NCBI GenBank assembly: GCA_025642075.2
Contig: JAODUO010000430.1
Span: 31,001 to 95,000 of the forward strand
Direction: 5' to 3'
DNA: 64,000 nucleotides
Source: Ridgeia piscesae
Lineage: Eukaryota; Annelida; Polychaeta; Sabellida; Siboglinidae
This document shows positions 1 to 12,505 of this stretch, piece by piece. The notes under the pieces are model-generated. The model did not search any database, had not been told where the DNA came from, and was given only the letters and a program-made list of their open reading frames with translations. The position numbers and the translations under genes were made by a program. Within the stretch, counting starts at the first letter, position 1. Every line of letters starts with the position of its first letter.

Positions 1-3000
1 AAACCACATTCTTTTAGACGCATTTCATAACTAATATTCCTAGTTTTGGTATCATTTTTTGCTCTCCTTTGTACTCTTTCTAGCATATCAAAATTCCCTT
101 TTTGCGATATGGCCTCCATGCTTTATACAATATTCTAATGAGGCCTAACTATTGTTTTATACAGTATTATTAGTTCTTTTTTTTTTAAAATTTTTTTCGC
201 CTAATTAACCAAAAATTTGGTTTCCCCCTTTGCTGCTGAATTCCACCTGTCGAACCTTCTTTAGCACTAATAGTTAACCTAAATCCTTTTCCTTTTAAAG
301 GGAGTATTTGTACAGTATCACCCCTTGTATATTTGCATCTTCATTCCCATGTCCTGTGTGAAGGCACTTACACTTTCCAAAATTAAACAGCATTTGCCCT
401 TTCAGACCCTTCTATCAACTTATTAAAATATCTTGTAAATCTGTCTATCGCATCACTTTTAATTTTCCCAAACCTTTTGTGTCGTCCGAAACTTCAACAC
501 CTTGCTTGTTATGTCATCATCCAAATCATTGATATATATTAAGAATAAAATAGGTCCCAGTACTGATCCCCGCGGTACTCCACTCAAAACCGCTTTCCAG
601 TTTGAAACCTCCCCATCAACTACCACTCTTTGTCTTCTATCAATAAGCCATTTTCTATCCAGTTGATCATTCCATTTCCTATGCCATGGGCCTTTAGTTT
701 AAGTAGTAGTCTTTGGTGTGGCACTTTGTCAAAGGCTTTTTTTAAATCTAAGTAGATTATATCTACTGATGATCCCTCATCTAGCCACTTTGTGACATCT
801 TCCAAAAACATAACATATTTGTTAAGTAAGCATGACCTCGCTTTTTAAAAACCCATGTTGAGATGGGTTTATCAGTATTATTTTTTAACAAGAAAATCAA
901 CCAGGTGATCTTTAATTAGTCTTTCCAATAGTTTGCAAATTACCGATGTTAAACTCACTGGTCTATAGTTCTCTGACTTGTTTTCGCTAGAACCTTTTTT
1001 AAATAATGGTATAATGTTTTGCTTCTTTCCATTCTAACGGAACTATTCCACTCCTCTAATGACAAATTGAACACTGTTGCAAACGGTATGTGATTTGTTC
1101 TACAATTTCCAATAGTAATTTGGGAGGAATCCCATCCCCTCTCCGGGTGATTTATTATCCTTCATATCTCTTATTTTCCTAGCTACCATTGTTGGGAGTT
1201 ACAATTAGTTGTCCTAATAAATAGTCAAACTCTCTCCCTTCGAACTTAGTCTCAAATACTGGTAATATACTAATACTCTTCCCTGGTAACAGAACTAAAG
1301 TACTCGTTTAGGTTTTCTGCCATTAAGAACCCTCTGTTATTATCTTTTCATCACTACCTTCTAGAGGATCGACCTTATCCTGACTTTCTGTTTACTTAGA
1401 ACATACGCATAAAAACTCTTGCTATCATGTTTTATATTAAAAGCTATTTGTTCGTAGCTTCTCTTTGAATTTCCTAATTTCAGCTGTAGCTTGATTAAGT
1501 GCTTCTTTATACATGCTATAGTCTTCTTCCTTCGGTATGTCTATATCTTCCCATCATTTGTTGTACTTGATTTTTCTAATAGCTTCCTTCGATAAGTGTT
1601 TCTTCTTTGACCGTTTCCCCTGTTTTTCAAGGGGACAAATTTGTCAACGACGCAGTCAATTTCACTCTTTAAAATATTCCAGCATTCTGCTGCTGTCTTA
1701 TTCTTCAGTGTGTTATTCCAGTCTATCTTTGCTAAATATTCCCTCATGTCCTTATATCTTCCTTTGTGAAATATTTTCCTGTACCTTATTTTTTCTATTC
1801 GTTCTCCCTTTACTTTTTGATGATAAAATGTCTGGTTGTGATCACTACATCCCTGTGGCTTCCTTATCTTGACAATATCAACAAATTCCTCTGTAAGCTC
1901 AATACTATGTCTAACACGTTCTCGCCCTGGTTGCTTCTAACACGTTTTTGAGAAAGGAAACTATCTTGTACTAAATTTAAAAACTCTTGATCCTCTCTCC
2001 CGTTACTCTGTAGAGATGTCCACTGTATATGCCTATGGTTAAAATCCCCATAATAATACAGTCCTGTTTACTCACTTCTTTGATAGCGTTATGTATTTTG
2101 TCATTCCACTTCCATGCTTATGTTTGGACTCCGATACACTAACCCAACAGTTAATGTTGACTTTCCTGCAACTATGTTACACCAGACAGCTTCTTCACAT
2201 TCTACTTCTTTTTCTAATTTTATTTCATAAGCTTGGATGGTTCTTTAATATATAAAATAACTCCTCCTCCTTCGTCCTAATCCATCTTTCCTAAACATTA
2301 CATACCTGTCATTCTAATTCGGCATCGGATATATCGGGTGTGGCCCAGATTCAATTATACCTATTATGTAGAGGTCAATATCTATATTGTTTAGTTCATT
2401 TCTTTTGTTTAATATGCTCCTTGCATTTAAACAAACACATTTATAACCAAATTCTGTAGAGCTTTTCAGGCTGTTCTTTGCTGATTTCTTTTTGCCTATC
2501 TTTATCTATACCTCTAGTATTTGGCTTCTGTGTATCCCCCCTGCGAAACTAGTTTAAAAAGTTGCAACCTGTTCCATTATTCATCGATCGAAGAAGGTTC
2601 TCTGAGAACACTGCTGCGCCCTTTCCGCTTAGATGGAAGCCATCTCTCATAAACATGTCTTCTTTACCAGCAAAATATCCCCACAAATCTGACCTCGGAC
2701 AACACACATCTGCTCTAACAGTCCGTTAATTGCCATCCTCTTGCAATTTCTAAATGTTATTGTTCCCCTTCCCCCATCACTGGCAAGATTCCTGAGTATG
2801 ATCTGCTCAACTCTCGTCTTCTTCAGTGTCTCTACCAACTCTGTATCTCTTTACTATCTTAGGTTTTTCCATCCCTGTCTGCATTGTTCGTCCCTACGTG
2901 TACTAATATAGACCCCTTGGCCATGCCCCAATACGTTCTCTACCCGTTCAGTCACATGCTCTATCCTAGCCCCGGAAGACAAACAACAACATCTTCTCCT

Positions 3001-4172
3001 TTGCTTAATGTCCTGTCTGTCTTTCAAAATGGAGTCTCCCATAAATACCCTTTCTGTTCTCAATGCCCCCTCGATCACTGCTTCAGAGTAGCTCATCCGT
3101 TTTGCATATCTCTGGTTGCTGACTTTTCCCCCTGCCGCTTTCTCTGTTGTTCCTTTCTTTCCGGTCTCTTTTCTTCCTGTCATCGTCCTTGTTATTGACT
3201 TCCGTTTGGTCACATCACCTCTCACTTCCTTTTTCCATTCGTCTTACCTCCTGTCGCATCTACTTCTCTCATCTCCTGTCCCCTTGTCCCTCCTCCTTCT
3301 CTACTGTCACTTTCTCCCCGTCACCTTCCTGCATGTCATGTTTCCTGTTGTTTTTTCTCCATTTTGTTTTTTCTTGCAATCACCCTCCCTCCACTCTGCA
3401 TCCCGTTCACAATATCCGTTAGCCTAGCTAACTCTGCTGCCAGACAGTCCACTTTCCAACACCCTAAACATTGGAACGTAAACCCTTCCTCCGTTGTCTC
3501 TGACCAAGTTTTTCCGCACCCCGATACGGCAAAATCCACCAAGCTGTGGCAGTGGTTACACACCAAGTGCCTCCTTGCCTTCACTTACCGCTTGCCAGGT
3601 GCCATATTACGATTTGTCAAATTCAACTCTTAGTTTAAACCAACTTAGTCTTTACAAAGACTGTTTGTTTATTATGTACAGCAACTGCAGCACACTTTAT
3701 GTTATAAACAACTTTCTACCTATGCTACCATGAACAATAAGTTTAGTCTGTACTGGTCCCGTTCCCTAGGGGAAAACGTTGGACACTACCTATATAAACA
3801 AACAAGGGTTTCCTACTAAAACGCTTGTTTATTTTTAATAACAGTGATACCTATTCACAGTTTTATCTTACATATGTAGTTGTTACTCTTATTGCTTTAT
3901 CTCTTATATACTATATCAAATAAAGAGATTTGCTCAATCTTGTTTACAATTTGTCGAAGCCTAGATTACCCTATTATCACCCACTATACTAATCTGTTCA
4001 AAAATACTGTTAACTAACAAACTTTAACCAAAACTACTACTCAATATATGTCCAGTACCACTTTATGAATAACCTTAACACAAGAATAATACTTATCAAT
4101 CAATATTTCCGCTTGTTTTTCAAATGTTATACACCACCAATTTCAATCCTCTACATCCACCAATTTTCCCGC
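1..4172 (-). mobile_element. CR1-type LINE, copy 1, degenerate and cut by the window start
   Basis: This is a non-LTR retrotransposon read on the minus strand. Its 5' end is at 4172 and its 3' end lies before base 1. It aligns along its whole length with the better copy at 47511-51721. Recognisable pieces are the ORF1 cysteine motif LVCNHCHSLVDF (about 3500-3540), the GDSIL block of the ORF1 esterase-like domain (about 3040), and the RT fragment DIIYLDLKKAFDKVPHQR (about 690-760). Almost every reading frame is broken. The differences from copy 2 are mainly one- or two-base gains and losses rather than substitutions. The element ends 24 bases before the exon at 4197, so it sits in the last intron of that gene copy. 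Confidence 0.93.
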
Positions 4173-4196
4173 ATAATGTGTTGCTTCTATCGACAG

Positions 4197-4274
4197 ATCT
4201 GCTTCCTGAAGGGGGCTCTGGACCAGACTAGTGTAGAAGTTATGTACGATAACCCAAGCATGTGTGTTCCATAG
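4197..4274 (+). CDS. Terminal exon of Pif/BMSP-like gene, copy A (partial)
   Basis: The exon follows the acceptor TTCTATCGACAG and reads for 26 codons to a TAG, beginning ICFLKGALDQ and ending DNPSMCVP. It matches the terminal exon of copy B at 19410-19505, and the two differ mostly by conservative changes, which supports the phase-0 reading. The copy A exon stops seven codons earlier because CCA-TAG replaces CCG-AAG. The 3' flank is also shared, including an AATAAA at 4334-4339. Earlier exons are absent from the window: upstream lies the LINE, whose 5' end is only 24 bases before the acceptor. The copy may be a pseudogene or may use LINE sequence as its branch-point region. Assignment to Pif/BMSP rests on copy B. 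Confidence 0.6.
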   Translation: MCFLKGALDQTSVEVMYDNPSMCVP

Positions 4275-4333
4275 TGGAAATATCTTTCGACGCACAATTG
4301 ACCAAACGAAAACGACTCTAGTGTACTCATCGA

Positions 4334-4339
4334 AATAAA
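4334..4339 (+). terminator. Poly(A) signal of copy A
   Basis: AATAAA lies 60 bases after the stop codon of the exon at 4197-4274. It is conserved in position and surroundings (CGAAATAAAT) with the signal at 19549 in copy B. Confidence 0.55.
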
Positions 4340-4374
4340 TAGCATTTAAAAATATCAGTATAGTCATGTTTATG

Positions 4375-4380
<6 letters not shown>

Positions 4381-4470
<90 letters not shown>

Positions 4471-4494
4471 TGTGTGTGTGTGTGTGAGTTGGTG
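4381..4494. repeat. (TG)n microsatellite
   Basis: About 55 TG units with one TA interruption, directly after the copy A 3' end and running straight into the GTCGC array. The open frames here (Cys-Val or His-Thr repeats) are repeat translations, not genes. Confidence 0.98.
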
Positions 4495-4686
4495 TGTCGC
4501 GTCGCGTCGCGTCGCGTCGCGTCGCGTCGCGTGGGTCGCGTCGCGTCGCGTCGCGTCGCGTCGCGTCGCGTCGCGTCGCGTCGCGTCGCGTCGCGTCGCG
4601 TCGCGTCGCGTCGCGTCGCGTCGCGTCGCGTGGGTCGCGTCGCGTCGCGTCGCGTCGCGTCGCGTCGCGTCGCGTCGCGTCGCGTC
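4495..4686. repeat. (GTCGC)n pentanucleotide array
   Basis: About 38 units of GTCGC. A four-base GTGG unit interrupts the array at about 4531 and again 99 bases later at about 4630, indicating an internal block duplication. The array is extremely CpG-dense inside AT-rich DNA and open in several frames on both strands (Arg-Val-Ala-Ser and Arg-Arg-Asp-Ala repeats), but has no gene features. Confidence 0.97.
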
Positions 4687-6289
4687 ATGTTATGTTTATG
4701 GATTTCGACAACCTCTTCCTTAATCAAGTTCGCCCCTTTTTGCAGATGACATTTGTAAAATGCTATATTTCAACAGCTTGCCAATTACGTCACACAGAGC
4801 TGTTATGTGTAAACCATTGTTTTGCCAGCTATTCTTTATCCACCCTTTTTAAAGACGATTCCCATTAAAGTGTATTACCACCGTATCAACTAGAGCCATA
4901 ATTTAGATATTTGAACACAGGCTATCAGGTGCGACAATTTCAACGTTTTATCCGTAAAGGTGATACTCTTCAAAGCTTAGTATCCTTAGGCACTGAGTGA
5001 AAACAATGATTCCCCTACCGAATTCAAAGTGTTATGTTAAAAGTACGACTATTCCATCAGAAATACACATACTTGGTATATTAATGATCTACGCAAAGTT
5101 TCTATATTAAGTTAGATATACCATAGATACTATTGACAAGGCATTGTTTATGTACATAGCTTCAAACATTCAGCGTATATTTGTCAAGTGAGAAACGACG
5201 TATCCACTGAGCGCCTGTCACGATTTAGTTCTTTCTACGTTTTCATCGATGCATCTCTGCTGCTACAAAGTGCGATTGAGGAAATCTCTGAGTAATGACA
5301 CAAAAAATAAAAATACTAGAAATGTAAACATGCTTTGCATTATGTAATCAAAGTATGCTTACAATGTTAGAATGAGCTCGCCTTACATAATAGGCCGGTC
5401 TGCTCTATTACTTGTCGTCGTATCTGCCCCTCCATCGTGTAGTTGTATAATTGGTATTCTAACTTGCAATATTCCCCCCTCCACACTTAAATAGCAATGA
5501 CCAAGTCAGTTCAGCCACAGTGTCACTGTCCATTATGAAACAGATTCTCACAGAAAAATATTGTAATTACTCAATCATTTGCAGAAGACTTCGTTCGTTT
5601 AAAGAGCATTAACACAGACAGCATTATACGGACTTCAATATAATTATCCAACTGTCCAGACTCCGTGGGCGCTAGACGTGGACTTGCATGGTGTATATAG
5701 TGTGAGTGTTCTTCCCCCGTCGTCGTCTTGCTAGTGCCTGACCACTCGATTGGTCAGCGACAGGACAGTGCGCCTCTGCAATGCTTAAAACGAGGTGATA
5801 TCTCTGACGTATGGTTATCTGTGTAGTCATGACCCGACTCGTCCTATATCTATGCCTGGTCTAGCCTTGGTGAACTCGGACTAGTGGATGTATCTTGTTT
5901 ACGAACACCAAGGTATGCTTCTAGCTAGAATACTGCAGTTCCGGAAAATACTTGTTCATTATGAGTTCTCATGTATAAAATAGTAATAATATTTTGTTGA
6001 AAATAGTCACAAGGAATGTATGCAACTATCGATCCTTACAGTCTGATATCGGTATGTGTAATCTCTGAAGTCCAGTGGCACAGTATAATAGGCGGGATTT
6101 CTAATTAATTAATTTTGTTTTTGTTTTTTGTAGAGACATGGAACTATACAGCATTTGCTACAATAGCAGAATTCAACAATATAACCGTTGCAGTTGGCCG
6201 GTAACATATTTGTGAAATAGACTGTTTTTGTATTAACGATTATTGTAGAATTGTTTTTCTCAAACTCAAACAGATATGGTTGAATTCGA
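4687..6289. other. Gene-free spacer
   Basis: AT-rich DNA with no open frame above about 60 codons and no recognised repeat. I see nothing to annotate. Confidence 0.6.
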
Positions 6290-6291
6290 CG

Positions 6292-6665
6292 GTTTTTTTA
6301 ATTAAGGCGCGTACAGACATTATTATTGAAAACAAGAAAACAATAATTTTAGAGCAATCAACCTGTTACTAATTACTATTGTAATATGGCCAGTTATTTA
6401 GAGGCATAATATGAGATGTCCACGTAGTCAGTGACGTCATTATCACCATCATTGTGGAGCCATAGTGTGGTTGAGTAGAAGGCCTCAGTATACTGCATCC
6501 ACATTTGCCGTATCTTGCGCTATCCTCTGCCTGGTGGTACCCTTCCAGTAATCTTCTATTTCGACTCTCCACCGTCTTGCCAGTCTTCCGCTAGGTCTTT
6601 TCCTTTGGTAGGGTTTCCAAGGGGTGATACGCAGTGTCCATCGGTTATCTCGTATCCTTCTGGTG
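6292..6665 (-). mobile_element. 5'-truncated LINE fragment (C-terminal coding remnant and 3' tail)
   Basis: Read on the minus strand, about 6480-6650 encodes a typical C-terminal piece of an endonuclease/RT-type LINE: DNRWTLRITPW, then RKRPSGRLARRWRVEIEDYW and RQRIAQD. A TGA follows, and then AT-rich 3' sequence ending near 6292 in an A-rich tail. The 3' part (6292-6440) is repeated at 12506-12655. This family is separate from the CR1-type element in the same window. The DNRWT...RGR...RW..EI pattern is one I know from abundant animal LINE C-termini; the clade is not assigned. Confidence 0.65.
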
Positions 6666-6741
6666 TGTTAAATCAAAACCCTTGACGCCCTTCCTCCTTC
6701 CTCCGCAATAGCCAATCAAAATGCTTCTTCTTCCGAAAAAA

Positions 6742-6752
6742 TTAATATATAT

Positions 6753-6834
<82 letters not shown>
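6742..6834. repeat. (AT)n microsatellite
   Basis: About 90 bases of AT with a few interruptions, next to the start of the inverted-repeat nest. Confidence 0.95.
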
Positions 6835-6975
6835 CTGTAATAAAAAGTGTCAAATTTTATTTTAATTTTCAAATAGAGTTTGCATTATACATACGGAAAT
6901 TAAATTATTTTAAATAAAGCAGTTGACTACTTGATGTTAACCTTAAAGGCCTTACTTGATTTAATAACATAATAT

Positions 6976-8339
6976 TATTAGGCCATGTCATTGTGTTGTT
7001 CTCGTTACATGTCCATCTTGTTCTGTTCTCTACGTATATATTGCGAGGAACATGTGTTGAAAGCTTTACTAAGTCATAAGAGAGGTTCTAATAGCATACA
7101 TATAGTCGTGCAAGAATCAATATGTTTAGCATTGATTGTTTATTTCGTTGTTGTTTGTTTGTTACATCTTACATAATTAATATATTATTATAAACCGATG
7201 TGTTTTGTAGGCCACATACAATTAAACGTTACATTATTTGATATACCTTCGGAGAATACCAGACAGAAATAAAATTAGTTAATTCAACTATCTCAAGGAC
7301 AAGCACTATATGACCCTATCATACCGGCAAGCAATGACCATAGGGAACTAACATCAAGTAACGTAATTCACGCACATTACGGCGACTTCGACGTCATCAT
7401 CATCACAAACGTGTCCGAGAGTGTAAGCGATCCACAACCTACGCACAGGACATAATGTGAGCAGCGCGTCCCAGGTGCGATAAGGACAGTCGTTCGACGG
7501 TCCCCGTCATTTGACTCCGAGAGATCATAAAAGAATCTTATCCGTCAACCACCAAGAACAGATACGTGGGAGTGGCTTAATTGTCTTCAATTCGCTTCAC
7601 TGATATTTAAAATAACGCACGTAACTTCGCATTTTCTAAATACTAATGTATATTAGTAGTAATGTACATTAGTATTTAGAAAATGCGAAGTTACGTGCGT
7701 TATTTTAAATATCAGTGAAGCGAATTGAAGACAATTAAGCCACTCCCACGTATCTGTTCTTGGTGGTTGACGGATAAGATTCTTTTATGATCTCTCGGAG
7801 TCAAATGACGGGGACCGTCGAACGACTGTCCTTATCGCACCTGGGACGCGCTGCTCACATTATGTCCTGTGCGTAGGTTGTGGATCGCTTACACTCTCGG
7901 ACACGTTTGTGATGATGATGACGTCGAAGTCGCCGTAATGTGCGTGAATTACGTTACTTAATGTTAGTTCCCTATGGTCATTGCTTGCCGGTATGATAGG
8001 GTCATATAGTGCTTGTCCTTGAGATAGTTGAATTAACTAATTTTATTTCTGTCTGGTATTCTCCGAAGGTATATCAAATAATGTAACGTTTAATTGTATG
8101 TGGCCTACAAAACACATCGGTTTATAATAATATATTAATTATGTAAGATGTAACAAACAAACAACAACGAAATAAACAATCAATGCTAAACATATTGATT
8201 CTTGCACGACTATATGTATGCTATTAGAACCTCTCTTATGACTTAGTAAAGCTTTCAACACATGTTCCTCGCAATATATACGTAGAGAACAGAACAAGAT
8301 GGACATGTAACGAGAACAACACAATGACATGGCCTAATA
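6976..8339. repeat. Near-perfect palindrome, 680-bp arms
   Basis: The left arm 6976-7655 and right arm 7660-8339 are reverse complements around 7657.5 with no gaps. Paired positions sum to 15315 throughout, for example 6985 with 8330. I saw only two mismatches: one beside the centre, and one in AACATCAAGTAA versus its partner at about 7965. The same 63-codon frame therefore appears on both strands, but it is repeat sequence and not a gene. The arm sequence recurs in altered form at 10385-11190 and 13895-14075. Confidence 0.93.
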
Positions 8340-8471
8340 TTTATGATTATATAAGCTTTAATACATAGTATCCTGCAATATTAAATAATTTAACTAATAT
8401 GGACTTAAAACACAAATGTATGAAAACAAAAAAAAAAAATATTAAATTATTTAAATTAAATATAATATTAT

Positions 8472-8475
<4 letters not shown>

Positions 8476-8560
<85 letters not shown>
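8476..8560. repeat. (AT)n microsatellite
   Basis: AT run broken by one TAATAT, between the small palindrome and the left arm of the larger inverted repeat. Confidence 0.95.
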
Positions 8561-8563
<3 letters not shown>

Positions 8564-8579
8564 TTAGAGATTTGTTACT

Positions 8580-9373
8580 ACACCATGTACAGGCGACATG
8601 ACGTCACACAAAACCAACAGTCTGATTGGTCAAACATCAAAATTAAGGCAAGAAATTTTGTTAATACATTTTTGTCTGTTCTTCTTCTTCTCTAGTAATC
8701 CACTACCGTTATAAAATGACTACTTGATGGATAACACATTTCCATTGAACGGGTTTACCGCGCGGTAGATTGTCACATGCCTCCGTCTCATATCATCATA
8801 ATTAATCTGAGTAATTGTTTCAAATAATTGTTGAACTGGTCAGGAGCATAAACTACATTCCGTACATATCACTCATAATTATAAAAAACATGTATGAGTG
8901 AAAATGTAAGTATATGTTATATACGTGAGTTTGGCCTTAGACTAGATCGAGTGTCATTATCCTGTGGTGTCTCGTTATGTCTCCCATAACGACTACGATC
9001 TCAACACCTTGTTCTCACCCGTACGTATCGAATCCATGTACTTGTCGTATCAGTTGTTGTCTCAACAGGTCTAACCGCCCAGCACCAGCGGTTCCTCCAG
9101 GCGATTCAATCGTGCAATAACATGGCATTACGACTTATATTCCGCAATCCAGTTTGTTGCATTATACATTCGGAAAATAAATTGTCTTATGCTAAATCAA
9201 ACCTGTTGACTAATTCATGTTCACCTTGAAAGCCCTATGACTATCTACTTGAGTTAATAAAATAATATTATTAGGTCGTTATCACTGTGTTCTTCTCGTT
9301 GTATTTATGTCTTGTTCAGGTTCTAAGATTGCCATATATATTGCCATATTATATATCTTATTCAAGTGTGGTG

Positions 9374-9432
<59 letters not shown>

Positions 9433-9452
9433 TATATATTGATAATCCTGTG

Positions 9453-9525
<73 letters not shown>

Positions 9526-10342
9526 CTCCATTTATTTGCTAATAGCTGCTAGCTTTAGTATAGCGGTCAATATACGTTTTGTCAATATATAAGGCAATCT
9601 TAGAAACTGAACAAGGCGGAAAAACAACGAGAACAACAGTGATAATGACCTAATAATGTATATTGTATTAACTCAAGTAGATAGTCATAAGGCTTTCAAG
9701 ATTAACACTAAATAGTCAACAGGTTTGACTTAGCCTAAGACAGTTGATTTTCCGTAGGAATAATGCAATAAACTGGATTGCGGAATATAAGTCGTAATGC
9801 CATTTTATATGACGATTGAATCGCCTGGAAGCACCGCTGGTGCTGGGCGGTTAGACGTGTTGGGACAACAACTGGTACGACAAATACGTGGATTCGATAC
9901 GTACGGGTGAGAAAAAGGTGTTGAGATCGTAGTCGTTATGGGAGACATAAGGAGACACCACAGGATAATGACACTCGATCTAGTCTAAGGCCAAACTCAC
10001 GTAGATATAATCACATTCTCACTCATACATGTTTTTAGTTATGAGTTATATGTACAGAAATTATTTCTTGATACTGATCAGTTTAAAACATATTGAAGCA
10101 ACTACTCAGATTAATTATGATGACATGAGACAGAGGCATGTGGCAATCTACCGCGCGGTAACCCCCTCAACGGCAATATGTTACCCATGAAGTAGTCATT
10201 TTATAACGGTAGTGGATTATCGAGAGATGAAGAAGAGACAGAATATACTTTTTATCTACAACATACCTTGCCCTAATTGTATTATTTGACCTATCAGACT
10301 GTTGGTTTTGTATGATGTCATATTGCCTACATAGTGTAGACA
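8580..10342. repeat. Larger diverged inverted repeat with AT-rich centre
   Basis: The left arm (about 8580-9345) and right arm (about 9580-10342) are reverse complements with many substitutions and small gaps. Anchors include TACCGCGCGGTA at 8756 and 10149, the segment around GGTTCTAAGATTGCC (9319) against its complement near 9593, and the CAACAGTCTGATTGG segment near 8620 against its partner near 10295. The centre is near 9460 and holds two (AT)n blocks (9379-9428 and 9459-9522). Part of the left arm (9160-9345) is also related to the sequence at the left edge of the palindrome (6870-7060). Confidence 0.85.
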
Positions 10343-10384
10343 AGGAAAACGTCAAATTAAAATATTATTTATATATTTCAATAT

Positions 10385-11190
10385 AATGTTCAAATCTGCA
10401 TGCATTTGCATGGTTGCAATAGAATCTGTTGACTATTCGATGTTTATATTTGAAGGCCTTACTTGATTTAATAACATAATCTTATTAAGTTGTGTCACTG
10501 TGTTGTTCTCGTTGTATTTCAACATTGTTATGTTTCTAAGATTGCCTTATATATATTGCTAGGACATATGTTGAAAGGATTATATTGCTAGGACATATGT
10601 TAAAGGTTTACTAAGTCATAAGAGATGCTCTAGTAGTATACACATAGTCGTGCAAGAATCACTATGTTTCGAATTGATTGTTTATTTCGCTGTTGTTTGT
10701 TTGTTACATCTTTAAAAAAAATATTATAAACTAATGTGTTGTGTAGGCCATCTACAATTAAACGTTAAAATATTTGATATACCTTCGGAGAATACCAGCA
10801 GAAATAAAATTCGTTAATTCCACTATATCAAGGACAAGCACTAGATGAACTTATAACACCGGCAAGCACTCACCACAGGGAACTAACATTAAACAACGTA
10901 AATCACGAACATTACGGCGACTTCGTCGTCATCACCGTCACAAACCTGTACGAGAGTGTAAGCGATCCACAACCTACGCACAGGACATAATGTGGCGGCG
11001 CGTCATAGGTGTGGTAAGGACAGTCGTTCGGCGGTGTCCGTCATTTGACTCCAACAGTTCATAAAAGAATCTTGTCCGTCGTCCGCCAAGAACAGATACG
11101 TGGCAGTGTCTTCATAGTCTTTAATTCGCTTCACTGATATTTAAAATAAGACAAGTAACTTCGCATTTTCTAAATACTAATATATGTTTG
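10385..11190. repeat. Third copy of the palindrome arm sequence
   Basis: This stretch runs parallel to 6900-7650, sharing the AAGGCCTTACTTGATTTAAT segment, GTGTTGTTCTCGTT, the ACATTACGGCGACTTCG segment and the TCTAAATACTAAT end. It carries scattered substitutions and a small internal duplication around 10555-10600 (GCTAGGACATATGTT twice). No partner arm follows it. Confidence 0.8.
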
Positions 11191-11289
11191 ATGAATCATA
11201 AATGTTGCCTAAAAGCACTTTGTCGTTTCATATTTCCGTTTCTCATTTTAATATGTTCAGGTACGCTAAAAAATCGCTTCATCGCATAT

Positions 11290-11500
11290 CCTAGCTAATA
11301 ATATCGTATCTTGTCGTAGCGTAGCATATTGTATCGTAGCGTTGTGTAGTGGAGCGTAACGCAGTGTTGTGTATTTAAGTGTAGTGTATTTTTGTATAAT
11401 GTAGTGTACAGCAGACTGGTGTAGTGTATTGTAATGCTTTCTAAATAACGTAGTGAATGGCTGTGTAATATAAGATAAAATCTAGCATAATAGTACATAA
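11290..11500. repeat. Degenerate GTAGT-type pentamer tract
   Basis: A loose array of five-base units (GTAGT, GTAGC, GTGTA) on the plus strand. It is the complement of the pentamer family at 29.8-30.3 kb but much more decayed. Confidence 0.6.
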
Positions 11501-12344
11501 CATAACAGTGAAATGTTCCGTGCAGGGCGACTGAACGGAGTCAAGAATAGTATAGCAGCTTAATGAATGAGAGCAGACCCGTTCTAAGTAGTGGTTAGTT
11601 CTCAGCGAGTGCGTCGTTTCCAGCTTTTACAAATATGCGCTGTTTGTTTCAGGGCAAATCGGTTTAGTCCTAGTTGGGATAGAGTTGTTGAATAATAGAA
11701 TTAATGTCACGACGATTGCTAAAATAAATCCGTTTTATAATCCACAATATTGGCGAAAGGTGATTTTGTTTTAAGTTGTTGCCGACACTATTAAAACTTA
11801 TTAAAACTACTTGCACAAATAGTTGGCAAATTCGATAGGTTACTGTATAAATATTCGTTTTTAGTGATTCAGACTATGCACGACAAACTATATCAGTAAC
11901 TCCTTGCGTTTAATCTGTCCAAGGCTACACCAGGTGTGTATTCGAGGTAAATAAAATATCCCACGCAGGGAAGTAAAAAATAAATGTGAACGCACCGAGT
12001 TAACGATCTGTATTTTATTATAAACCTCTACATAGGCATTGTACGTAACAGTCACAACAACGATATATGTCTGTGTATAGGGAGTGTTCGTGTATGTGTG
12101 TGTGATAGGTGGAATGTGCGTGCACATTCATTCGAATCTGTGTGTGTATGTGTGTTTGTATCTTTGCGTATATGTGTCATGTATGGATGATTATTTTCAA
12201 TGAAACAATTGTAATTTTTATTATTGTATTCCAACTAGTTTCATCCGAAATTCGTCTCGCATCCATATGTTGATTTCTATGTCATGAATGTTTCACAGCA
12301 ACTAGTTGTGTTGTATGGGCCCTTCAAGTTAATTAACTATATAA

Positions 12345-12490
12345 TAAATAAGTAAGTAAGTAAGCAATTTTAAAACTTCTATAGCGCCTGTACCCTTCAA
12401 AATTCAAGCTCATAAGCCCAACAAACAAATCATTTAGTGTAATCATAAATGGGGTCAGGTAAGAGTGGAGAACGGAACCGCCGAGACGTT
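12345..12490 (+). repeat. Short interspersed repeat (CTTCTATAGCGCC family), copy 1
   Basis: Begins with AAGTAAGTAAGTAAGC, then AACTTCTATAGCGCCTGTA, a CAAAATTCAAGCTC segment, and a tail with ATCATTTAGTGTAATCATAA and GGGGTCAGGTAAG. The same order of blocks is found at 52590-52700 and, split by a LINE, around 47030-47113 and 51722-51750. No RNA polymerase III boxes were recognised. Confidence 0.7.
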
Positions 12491-12505
12491 ATGGTAGTAT
12501 TATGG

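Noticed and set aside
2854..3633. Ser/Leu/Phe-rich plus-strand frames as membrane proteins
   Set aside because: They are antisense to the LINE ORF1. The same shadows appear at 50666-50976 in copy 2.
6985..8330. Identical 63-codon frames on opposite strands as a real gene pair
   Set aside because: They are the two arms of the palindrome. The peptide has no recognisable domain and diverged copies of the arm do not keep the frame.
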